8,337 bases of DNA from NCBI GenBank assembly GCA_003506095.1, contig DNWZ01000671.1:1-8337 (forward strand), given 5' to 3'. The notes beneath the pieces are model-generated. The model ran no database searches. It was not told where the DNA came from and saw only the letters and a program-made list of their open reading frames with translations. Each line of letters opens with the position of its first letter. Positions within the stretch are counted from its first letter, which is position 1. The DNA comes from Planctomycetaceae bacterium (GTDB taxonomy: Bacteria > Planctomycetota > Planctomycetia > Pirellulales > Pirellulaceae). Both the position numbers and the translations under genes were made by a program. Below, piece after piece: positions 1-5,756 of this stretch.

Positions 1-924
1 AAGGATAAAGATTTTTCGATTTACGAAGTGCCGCTGTCATTGGTCGGCAACGGACTGGACGAATTGATCGTCAACCGACTCGGCCTGACCACCGCCAAGA
101 CGCTCGATATCACTCCCTGGACCGATCTGCTGCACAATCTGCGTCACCCCAAGCACGAGATTTCGATCGCTGTTGTCGGAAAGTACGCCGAGCATAAAGA
201 TGCTTACAAGTCGATTTACGAGGCGATCGACCATGCCGGCATCCAGCATAAAACACAAATTCGCGTCGGACGCGTTCAGTCGTCGGATATCGAACGCGAA
301 GGGGCCGAACGGTTGCTAGCCGGATACCACGGAATCCTAGTCCCTGGCGGTTTCGGTGAACGCGGTATCGAAGGCAAAGTGCAAGCGATTCAATTCGCAC
401 GCGAACGCGGCATTCCGTTCTTTGGGATCTGCTTGGGGATGCAATGTGCGGTTATCGACTTCGGTCGACGGATCGTTGGTCTTGGCGGCGCGCACTCGAC
501 GGAGTTCGACAAAAACACGCCTCACCCGGTGATCTGCTTGCTCGACGACCAACGCAACGTGACCGAAGTTGGCGGCACCATGCGACTGGGCAGCCAGCCC
601 ACCATTTTGGCGCCGGGCAGTCGTGCGGCGATCGCCTACAACCAAGACGATATTCACGAACGTCATCGCCACCGCTACGAGTTCAATAATATTTATCGCG
701 AGCAGTTCGTCGCCTCTGGGATGCAGTTTTCGGGAACTAGCCCCGATGGCCAATTGGTCGAAGTGATCGAATTGCCAGGCCATCCTTGGTTTGTTGCTGT
801 ACAATATCACCCTGAGTTCAAGAGCAAACCGCTGAAGGCCCATCCGCTGTTCGCTGGATTTGTCGGTGCGGCGGTCGAGCGGCACTTGAATCGCGGTGAC
901 GTTGAGCGATCGGCAAATATCTAG
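1..924 (+). CDS. pyrG: CTP synthase, C-terminal part (5' end outside window)
   Basis: CTP synthase makes CTP from UTP, ATP and glutamine in the cytoplasm, the last step of de novo pyrimidine nucleotide synthesis. The reading frame is open from base 1, so the gene starts upstream. Of a usual length near 540 residues, the last 307 codons are visible. Codons 1 to about 53 are the end of the amidoligase domain (SIYEVPLSLVGNGLDELIV is typical). From about codon 54 (ISIAVVGKYAEHKDAYKS) the class I glutamine amidotransferase domain begins. GGFGERGIEGK is the oxyanion-hole region. The nucleophile cysteine lies in FGICLGMQ (codon at 430-432), and the partner His and Glu lie in QYHPEF (808-810 and 814-816), so the triad is complete. 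The GTG at 28 is an internal codon, not a start. Downstream is a 124-nt gap before the DUF1844 gene. Identification is near certain from the motifs. Confidence 0.97.
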   Translation, partial: KDKDFSIYEVPLSLVGNGLDELIVNRLGLTTAKTLDITPWTDLLHNLRHPKHEISIAVVGKYAEHKDAYKSIYEAIDHAGIQHKTQIRVGRVQSSDIEREGAERLLAGYHGILVPGGFGERGIEGKVQAIQFARERGIPFFGICLGMQCAVIDFGRRIVGLGGAHSTEFDKNTPHPVICLLDDQRNVTEVGGTMRLGSQPTILAPGSRAAIAYNQDDIHERHRHRYEFNNIYREQFVASGMQFSGTSPDGQLVEVIELPGHPWFVAVQYHPEFKSKPLKAHPLFAGFVGAAVERHLNRGDVERSANI

Positions 925-1048
925 TCGACCACTATCGATCCGGCATCAAGTTTTTTTCGTAGCGTCCGTTTGCTATGCGAATCCTTGATTCGGATTTCAT
1001 CAATCCCTCCTCATTCCTCAATCAGGAGCCGTCATAACGGGTTTTAAT
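925..1048. other. Intergenic gap pyrG to DUF1844 gene
   Basis: This 124-nt gap contains a run of seven T at 951-957 without a strong stem before it, and a perfect 6-bp hairpin with a 3-nt loop at 978-992 (CGAATC / GATTCG) without a following T run. Neither makes a convincing intrinsic terminator. A CT-rich stretch and an AGGAG (1024-1028) precede the next ATG, but the AGGAG is 20 nt away, too far for a normal ribosome binding site. I could not pick out a convincing promoter. Whether the downstream pair is co-transcribed with pyrG remains open. Confidence 0.4.
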
Positions 1049-1465
1049 ATGTCCAGCGAAGAACCCAAGATCATTGTCGATGACGATTGGAAGGCGCAAG
1101 TCGAGAAAGAAAAAGCGACGGCCGCAGGAAAAGCGGTCGTCGAAACGGACGACGTAAACGCGGCAAACGAGCCTGAGCAAGCGGTAGACGATCGCGTTGC
1201 AGAGATGCTCGATGTGCCACCGCCGGCAACCATGGAAACACTCGTTTCAATGCTGTTCACGCAAACGTTGGCCGCACTGGGGCAGTTGCCCGGTGCCGAC
1301 GGAAAGCCAGGCCAGGTCAACAAGCCTTTCGCCAAATACTTCATCGACTCGCTAGAAATGTTAGGTGAAAAAACCAAGGGTAACTTAACGGACGATGAAT
1401 CGAAAATGATCTCCGAAACGCTGCATGCGATGCGGATGGCGTTCGTCTCCATAAGGGCAAAGTGA
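1049..1465 (+). CDS. DUF1844 family protein
   Basis: This is a 138-residue, probably cytoplasmic protein of unknown function. The conserved DUF1844 core is at residues 57 to 135: PPPATMETLVSMLFTQTL, ALGQLPG, VNKPFAKYFIDSLEMLGEKT, GNLTDDESKMISETLHAMRM. It should be largely helical. The first 55 residues form a highly charged, low-complexity arm that opens with EEPKIIVDDDWK, as I recall from planctomycete members; there is no signal peptide. The ATG at 1049 is chosen because this N-terminal motif starts right there; no good Shine-Dalgarno sequence is seen. The stop is 3 nt before the GDPD start, so the two are almost certainly one transcript. The family assignment rests on remembered motifs and is fairly secure. 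No biochemical role is known to me. Confidence 0.88.
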   Translation: MSSEEPKIIVDDDWKAQVEKEKATAAGKAVVETDDVNAANEPEQAVDDRVAEMLDVPPPATMETLVSMLFTQTLAALGQLPGADGKPGQVNKPFAKYFIDSLEMLGEKTKGNLTDDESKMISETLHAMRMAFVSIRAK

Positions 1466-1468
1466 TCG

Positions 1469-2296
1469 ATGAAAGGTTTTGTTTTCCAAAGCGTTGTGGG
1501 GTTGATGTTCATTTGTGCTTGTTCGCAAACTGGATTGGGACAAATGATTACCGGACATCGCGGTGCTTCGCATGACGCCCCTGAGAATACCCTCGCGGCT
1601 TTCCAGCTCGCTTGGGAACAAGGGGCTGATGCGGTCGAAGGCGATTTTTATTTGACCGCGGATTCTCATATCGTTTGCATTCATGATGCCGATACCTTGC
1701 GCACCTCAGGCATCAAAAAGATCGTCGCCAAAACGACGCTCGACGAATTGAGACAACTCGATGCCGGTGCTTGGAAAGATCCTCGCTTTAAGGGTGAAAG
1801 GATCCCAACGTTCGCCGAAGTAATGCAATGCATTCCAGCGGGAAAGACGTTCGTCATCGAATTAAAGACTGACCCAGCAGTCGTTCCTGTTCTGGAAAAG
1901 GAACTGAAGCGTTTGCAACCCGATCCGTCGTCGCTATTGATCATCGCATTCAACGCCGAAACGATCGCCGCGTGTAAAAAAGCCTTTCCCGAAATCAAAG
2001 CTCACTGGTTGACCAGCTTTAAAAGGTCCAACGGGATCGGCCCATGGGCCCCAGCGGCGAAACAGATTATCGATACGGTTAAAAACACCGGTGCAGATGG
2101 GGTCGGCCTGAGAGGCGAGCGAGCTGTGATCGATCGGTCGTTTATTGAAAAGTTGGCGTCCGGCGGTGTCAACGATTTTCACGTTTGGACGATCGATTCA
2201 CCCGCCGATGCACAGTACTTTAAAGAGCTTGGTGCCAGCGGAATCACCACCAATCGCCCAGCCTACATTCGCCAAACGCTCGAAGGCGGCAATTGA
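1469..2296 (+). CDS. Secreted glycerophosphodiester phosphodiesterase
   Basis: This 275-residue enzyme is predicted to hydrolyse glycerophosphodiesters (deacylated phospholipid headgroups) to glycerol-3-phosphate and an alcohol. The TIM-barrel GDPD signatures are clear: HRGASHDAPENTLAAF (catalytic H30, R31), then VEGDFYLTAD (metal ligands E57, D59), IHDADTLRTSG (H72), RIPTFAEVM, VIELKTD (E131, K133), FHVWTID near 237-243 and GITTNRP near 258-264. All key residues are present. Residues 1 to about 25 are a hydrophobic export signal. A cysteine at residue 18 in FICAC could be a lipobox, although Cys at -2 is unusual, so the protein may be a lipoprotein or soluble and periplasmic. ATG 1469 lies 3 nt after the DUF1844 stop; AAGGG at 1453-1457 is a plausible ribosome site. 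Its length is normal for a bacterial single-domain GDPD. The exact substrate is not predictable. Confidence 0.94.
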   Translation: MKGFVFQSVVGLMFICACSQTGLGQMITGHRGASHDAPENTLAAFQLAWEQGADAVEGDFYLTADSHIVCIHDADTLRTSGIKKIVAKTTLDELRQLDAGAWKDPRFKGERIPTFAEVMQCIPAGKTFVIELKTDPAVVPVLEKELKRLQPDPSSLLIIAFNAETIAACKKAFPEIKAHWLTSFKRSNGIGPWAPAAKQIIDTVKNTGADGVGLRGERAVIDRSFIEKLASGGVNDFHVWTIDSPADAQYFKELGASGITTNRPAYIRQTLEGGN

Positions 2297-2308
2297 AAAG
2301 GGGCGAAA

Positions 2309-2333
2309 TCGACGATTGAATTGAATCAGTCGA
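2309..2333. terminator. Small hairpin between convergent genes
   Basis: Between the GDPD stop and the stop of the opposing YCII-SRPBCC gene (a 52-nt gap) lies a stem of 5 + 4 base pairs (TCGAC GATT / AATC A GTCGA) with one bulged A and a 6-nt loop. No T run follows on the + strand. On the - strand the stem is followed only by a pyrimidine-rich stretch. It could act as a weak bidirectional terminator, but it lacks the usual GC-rich stem, so this is a tentative call. Confidence 0.25.
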
Positions 2334-2348
2334 GCGCAGCAAGTTGGA

Positions 2349-3200
2349 TTACGTTTTGTTGACGAACGGTTTGCCTGGCTTTCCGTTTAGAAGTCCCAAA
2401 AGACTGCCGTTGATGTATTGAGCCCAACCGGCTTTGCAGGCTTCAAAGCATTCCAGCTTCGGTGAAAGGCCTTCATGTGAAAGCTTGAGACTTGTTCGGT
2501 CGTCGCGGCGTTCGATTTCCCATCGCAGATTCGTTCCGTTCCACTCCGACGGATTTCTCAGTTCTGGCAACGCCAGGTGACTGTCGATGCACTTCCAGAT
2601 CACACGTTCACCGGGCGCCAGGTCTTCGACGCAAAACGTTTTGTAGCTGTCCTCAAAACGGACTTTGAATATGTCACCGATGGCACGTGTATCGCCCTCG
2701 ATACGGTCGGACCACCAGCGACTTAGTCCCGATGTTAAGCATTCAAAAACGTTGCCCGTGGAAGTCTGGCATTGAATCGATATTTCAAAGGGCGATTCGG
2801 TTGCTACCAACCTTTCGCCACCAGCTTTCACCTCGGCACCGGGTAACGTTTCGGCAAAGGCCCTGGCATCAAAAACAGGACGAATCTCGACAGTTCCAAG
2901 TTTCGCAGGTGGAAACAACTTGGCGATCGATATCGCTTCGTCCAGGTCTTTCACATCAATGACATAGCAACCGACAAGCTGCTCATGGGTCTCTGCGAAC
3001 GGACCATTCGTCAAAAGCGTGTCGTCGTGACGCTCACGCAAACTGGTCGCTTTTGTCACCGGGTGCAAAGGCGCAGCATTGACCAGTTTTTCTTGCTCGC
3101 TCAATTGGCGGCAAATCTCAATCGACTGAATCACACAAGCCTTGCGCTGCTCGTCATCCCAATCCTCTTCAACGCTATAGATCAGCAGCATGTATTTCAT
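2349..3200 (-). CDS. YCII (DGPF) domain fused to SRPBCC/AHSA1-type domain protein
   Basis: This is a 283-residue cytoplasmic protein with two domains. Residues 1-110 are a YCII-related (DGPF) domain: MKYMLLIYSVEEDW, then TLLTNGPFAETHEQLVGCYVIDVKDLDEAISIA and VEIRPVF. The name motif DGPF is NGPF here. After a linker at about 111-137 comes a START/Bet v 1-like SRPBCC domain (about 138-275), with FEISIQCQTSTGNVFECLTSGLSRWW, GDIFKVRFED, ERVIWKCID and a C-terminal GWAQYINGSLLGLL helix. SRPBCC folds bind hydrophobic ligands, while YCII domains are small ferredoxin-like units often found near ECF sigma factors; none is visible here. The ligand and role are unknown. I chose ATG 3200 because MKYMLLIY is the conserved start; an in-frame GTG at 3212 would add four residues. 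It lies 72 nt after the sulfatase stop on the same strand, so co-transcription is possible. Confidence 0.85.
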   Translation of the reverse strand: MKYMLLIYSVEEDWDDEQRKACVIQSIEICRQLSEQEKLVNAAPLHPVTKATSLRERHDDTLLTNGPFAETHEQLVGCYVIDVKDLDEAISIAKLFPPAKLGTVEIRPVFDARAFAETLPGAEVKAGGERLVATESPFEISIQCQTSTGNVFECLTSGLSRWWSDRIEGDTRAIGDIFKVRFEDSYKTFCVEDLAPGERVIWKCIDSHLALPELRNPSEWNGTNLRWEIERRDDRTSLKLSHEGLSPKLECFEACKAGWAQYINGSLLGLLNGKPGKPFVNKT

Positions 3201-3272
3201 TTTTAAATCCACTGATCGTATCGATAGGATGCCCTCGCCAACGGCAAGGCTTTATTCGACAGTCAGCAGGAG

Positions 3273-5144
3273 TTATTGTAGAAATGTGATCACTGCATAG
3301 TAGGCACCTATTTGGTTTCCATCACTCGTTGTAAAGAGAGGTGCTAACTGGTGGGAACCAGCCTCTAGCTTGACGTTAAAACTGATTTCGACATCATCGT
3401 CTCCAACTGGCCTGGACTCTAAATCAGTGCCATTGATACGCAATACCGCATTTTTTACCGGCAGGGCGACGCCTTTTGTCGTGCGAAATGCTCGCGATGC
3501 TCCCGGAACGTTCTCACCCGCCGGTAAACCGGCATTGATAGGATGATCCGCTTCAACGGGCCATCGTCGAACACCAATTCGATACTCTCCCGAATTTACG
3601 ACTTTAACAGCCCAGTGGCCGTCGTGAACTTTCACTTTGCCAACGGATTCCGCAGCCGATTTTTGTTTCGGATTTTTGCTCGCTTCAGGACTCTTGGTTC
3701 GTGATTGGAAACCCTCGGCACCACGAATGTGCTGTTGGTTCCAAGGCGGCAAGTCCGACTGAATCCAGTCATGCCCGGTTAGCATGACGGTGGGGTGGTC
3801 AAGGTGGCCGAGGTAAATCTCGGTCGTCTGAGCGAAAGTCGGTTCTAGCTCGTCCCACCACCGATCATAGAACTCAATCATTTTCTTGAACTGCTGTGGA
3901 TGCTGGCCAGCGACGTTTTGCTGCTGGCCCGGGTCGGCCTGCATATCATACAGTTCCTTGCCGTTGATCAGCCGCCAGCGTTGGGACATGACAGCGGTTT
4001 GTTTCCATTTGATCGGGTCGCGAACTCGCTGGGAATCTGTCACCAAGAAACGATCAGGCCACGAATCGGTTTTCGCGGTCGGATCTAACAGCGTTCGAAT
4101 CGACTGGCCGTCAAACTTGATTTCGCTTGGCGAAGGCGCACCAACCAGTTCGAGTAGTGTGGGCACGATATCAACAGCGTGGCATAGAATGTCGCTTTGA
4201 TGTTGTTGGTTCCAACCCTTTGCAGGCCAATGCGCGATCAACGGCACCCGATGCCCGCCATCGTATTCGCTCCCTTTTGCACCACGCATTCCGGCATTAA
4301 AGATCTTGGCCCCTGTCGCTGTGCCATTGTCGGTTGTGAAAATCACCAGCGTGTTTTCCGCGATCCCTAAATCTTGTAACAGTTGTCGTGTCTTTCCGAC
4401 GTTATCATCGATGTTGGTGATCATCCCAAAAAATGCGGCGATTGCGGGATCTTGGTCAGCATACATGTCCATATACTGCTGGGGCGCGTGCAGCGGGCCG
4501 TGTGGCGCGTTGAGGCTGATGTAAGCGAAAAACGGTTCATGTTTTTCGGCTTTTGACCGAATGAATTGATTGGCTTGATCGAAAAACACGTCCGTACAAA
4601 AACCTTTGGCCGGAACGATTTCGCCGTTGAAAAAATAGCTTCCGTCAAAGTATGCGTTGTCCCAAACGTCTGGTGTTTGCCCGACACCGCCTCCGCCATG
4701 GCGATAGACGTGCGTAAATCCGCGGTCCTCGGCGCGATAGGGAAAGTTGTCGCCTAAATGCCACTTCCCAAACATGCCGGTCGCATAACCATGCTCCTTC
4801 AATAATTGAGCGATCGTGATTTCGTTTTCGCGCAGCATCGATCGCCCATTCACCGTATGCCAAACTCCGGTGCGGTCTGTCCAGTGGCCAGTCAGCAGTG
4901 CAGCACGCGTTGGCGAGCAAGTGGGGGCGACGTGGTAATCGGTCAATTGAGATGATTCGCTGGCCAAGCGATCGATGTTTGGCGTCTTGATGATCGGATT
5001 GCCGGTATAGCCAAGGTCGCCGTACCCTTGGTCGTCGGTGATAATGAACACAATGTTCGGCTTGTCCGCAGCGTGCAGAGGCCCAGTGGTAACCGGCGCG
5101 ATCAATGCCACGCACAGGCTGACTAAGACGGTTTTCAATAACAT
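3273..5144 (-). CDS. Secreted FGly-type sulfatase (arylsulfatase family)
   Basis: This 623-residue enzyme is predicted to hydrolyse a sulfate ester outside the cytoplasm. Residues 1 to about 25 are an export signal ending in LHA before ADKPN. The alkaline-phosphatase-fold core follows, with metal ligands in IITDDQGYGDLG (D37, D38) and the formylglycine cassette CSPTR (C76 would be converted to formylglycine). Further active-site motifs are GKWHLG (K127, H129), NAPHGP (H215), TDNG (D272, N273) and MRGAKGSEYDGGHRVP (K290). All expected residues are present. Beyond about residue 480 come a Lys/Ser-rich linker and a C-terminal extension with GHWAVKVVNSGEYRIGVRRWP, probably a beta-rich domain. Activity needs a formylglycine-generating enzyme or anSME encoded elsewhere. 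The frame stays open upstream to a TTG at 5228, but that stretch lies in an inverted-repeat element, so ATG 5144, directly before the signal peptide, is the better start. The substrate is unknown; sulfated algal polysaccharide is a guess from lineage. Confidence 0.95.
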   Translation of the reverse strand: MLLKTVLVSLCVALIAPVTTGPLHAADKPNIVFIITDDQGYGDLGYTGNPIIKTPNIDRLASESSQLTDYHVAPTCSPTRAALLTGHWTDRTGVWHTVNGRSMLRENEITIAQLLKEHGYATGMFGKWHLGDNFPYRAEDRGFTHVYRHGGGGVGQTPDVWDNAYFDGSYFFNGEIVPAKGFCTDVFFDQANQFIRSKAEKHEPFFAYISLNAPHGPLHAPQQYMDMYADQDPAIAAFFGMITNIDDNVGKTRQLLQDLGIAENTLVIFTTDNGTATGAKIFNAGMRGAKGSEYDGGHRVPLIAHWPAKGWNQQHQSDILCHAVDIVPTLLELVGAPSPSEIKFDGQSIRTLLDPTAKTDSWPDRFLVTDSQRVRDPIKWKQTAVMSQRWRLINGKELYDMQADPGQQQNVAGQHPQQFKKMIEFYDRWWDELEPTFAQTTEIYLGHLDHPTVMLTGHDWIQSDLPPWNQQHIRGAEGFQSRTKSPEASKNPKQKSAAESVGKVKVHDGHWAVKVVNSGEYRIGVRRWPVEADHPINAGLPAGENVPGASRAFRTTKGVALPVKNAVLRINGTDLESRPVGDDDVEISFNVKLEAGSHQLAPLFTTSDGNQIGAYYAVITFLQ

Positions 5145-5176
5145 GATGATGACTGTGTTACTCACGTGACAGAATA

Positions 5177-5181
5177 AGGCT
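5177..5181. repeat. Direct repeat AGGCT, left copy (putative target site duplication)
   Basis: AGGCT directly abuts the left inverted terminus of the 5182-5273 element. It matches the copy at 5274-5278 exactly, as expected for a 5-bp target duplication if the element includes the T at 5273. The match is short, so chance cannot be excluded. Confidence 0.5.
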
Positions 5182-5273
5182 TTATCCGAAAAGGGGGCTG
5201 ACCCTCTCTGGCGAGGCCAAAAAAACAATGAAATTGACTCACCTCCAAAGGGTCAGCCCCCTTTTCGGATAAT
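5182..5273. mobile_element. MITE/REP-like inverted-repeat element with 24-bp perfect termini
   Basis: The left arm (5182-5205) and right arm (5249-5272) are perfect reverse complements over 24 bp, separated by a 43-nt spacer that includes an A-rich run near 5219-5225. The arms begin TTATCCG on the outside and contain GGGGGCTGACCCT (left) / AGGGTCAGCCCCC (right), a word type that resembles REP sequences mobilised by Y1-type (RAYT) transposases in other bacteria. No transposase is encoded within 92 bp, so any movement would be in trans. AGGCT copies flank it. It sits between the sulfatase ATG and the gene-poor stretch to its right. As RNA from either strand it would form a long stable stem. The inverted repeat is seen directly; mobility is inferred. 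Confidence 0.7.
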
Positions 5274-5278
5274 AGGCT
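5274..5278. repeat. Direct repeat AGGCT, right copy (putative target site duplication)
   Basis: This is the second copy of AGGCT, one base outside the right perfect terminus (T5273 lies between). It pairs with 5177-5181 as a candidate target site duplication. Confidence 0.5.
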
Positions 5279-5756
5279 CTTAAGGGATCGGTCGCAGTCG
5301 TGTCAGCCTAAAATACACGGTATCAACGCCATTCGCAAAGCAGCGACGGTCCGGGGTTGCCTCTCAGCGTTTGGCCTTTCTGCTGCTCTCGTTCACTTGC
5401 TTGCACGATCGGGCTGGTGAAAAATGAGCGGCGAAAGATTCGGAGCTCTGGACCGCCCGCGCGACTTCCATCTCATTTTTCGCCATCCAACTTTCGACAG
5501 TTTCGTTGCGGTCAGCGCCGATGGGCCACGATCCGAGTTTGCCTTGGTCATCAATCCACGGATGCAAGCTCCGGTGGTGTGATTGGCGGCGGTTTTGGCG
5601 GTCTAGAAACGGATTCACGATAGCGTCATCCAGCGAATAACGGCCTGCTCTTTGTGACTTTGGGTGATTAGCCGAATTGCTCGTCGCATGGTTACGCTGG
5701 CGTTCCAGTAAGTTGCGACTGGGGATGAATCAGTGGGTTGGCAGTTGAAACCCGCC
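5279..5756. other. Gene-poor intergenic region between UPF0104 gene and sulfatase
   Basis: Nearly 480 nt lie between the stop of the UPF0104-like gene and the repeat element upstream of the sulfatase. I see no gene I can defend. Short frames exist on both strands (for example 5357-5623 on +, and 5364-5618 and 5615-5815 on -), but they have no recognisable domain and overlap one another. The region should contain the sulfatase promoter and the 3' end of the UPF0104 transcript, although I could not identify either clearly. It contains the imperfect inverted repeat at 5412-5488. A weak 5-bp stem (GGGTT / AACCC, 5735-5753) just after the UPF0104 stop is not convincing as a terminator. Confidence 0.6.
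5412..5488. repeat. Imperfect inverted repeat, 17-nt arms
   Basis: The left arm 5412-5428 and right arm 5472-5488 pair at 16 of 17 positions, one as G-U in RNA, with one mismatch. The core is GAAAAATGAG / CTCATTTTTC. The spacer is 43 nt and contains the palindrome GAGCTC and a GC-rich stretch. No flanking direct repeat is seen. It could be a second repeat-family element, a structured RNA or a transcription-end structure; its function is not known. Confidence 0.5.

Noticed and set aside
337..885. 182-codon antisense ORF within pyrG
   Set aside because: It is a shadow of a strongly conserved gene on the other strand, with no recognisable domain.
951..992. T7 run and 6-bp hairpin after pyrG as an intrinsic terminator
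   Set aside because: The T run comes before the hairpin rather than after it, and the stem is short, so the order is wrong for a + strand terminator.
3201..3272. Imperfect stem (CCTCGCC/GGCAAGG) between sulfatase and YCII-SRPBCC gene as a terminator
   Set aside because: One mismatch, a 3-nt loop and no T run; it does not show that the two genes are transcribed separately.
5145..5228. N-terminal extension of the sulfatase to a TTG at 5228
   Set aside because: It would place 28 residues before a clear signal peptide, needs a weak TTG start, and runs through one arm of the inverted-repeat element.
5228..5272. 14-codon + strand ORF inside the inverted-repeat element (starts MKLTHLQ)
   Set aside because: It is very short, lies mostly in the spacer and right arm, and has no good ribosome site; probably a by-product of the repeat.
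5357..5623. 88-codon + strand ORF in the intergenic region
   Set aside because: Composition is rich in Arg, Ser and Cys with no domain, it overlaps equally long - strand frames, and no start signal is seen.
5735..5753. GGGTT/AACCC stem as terminator of the UPF0104 gene
   Set aside because: A 5-bp stem with a 9-nt loop and no following T run on the - strand is within chance expectation.
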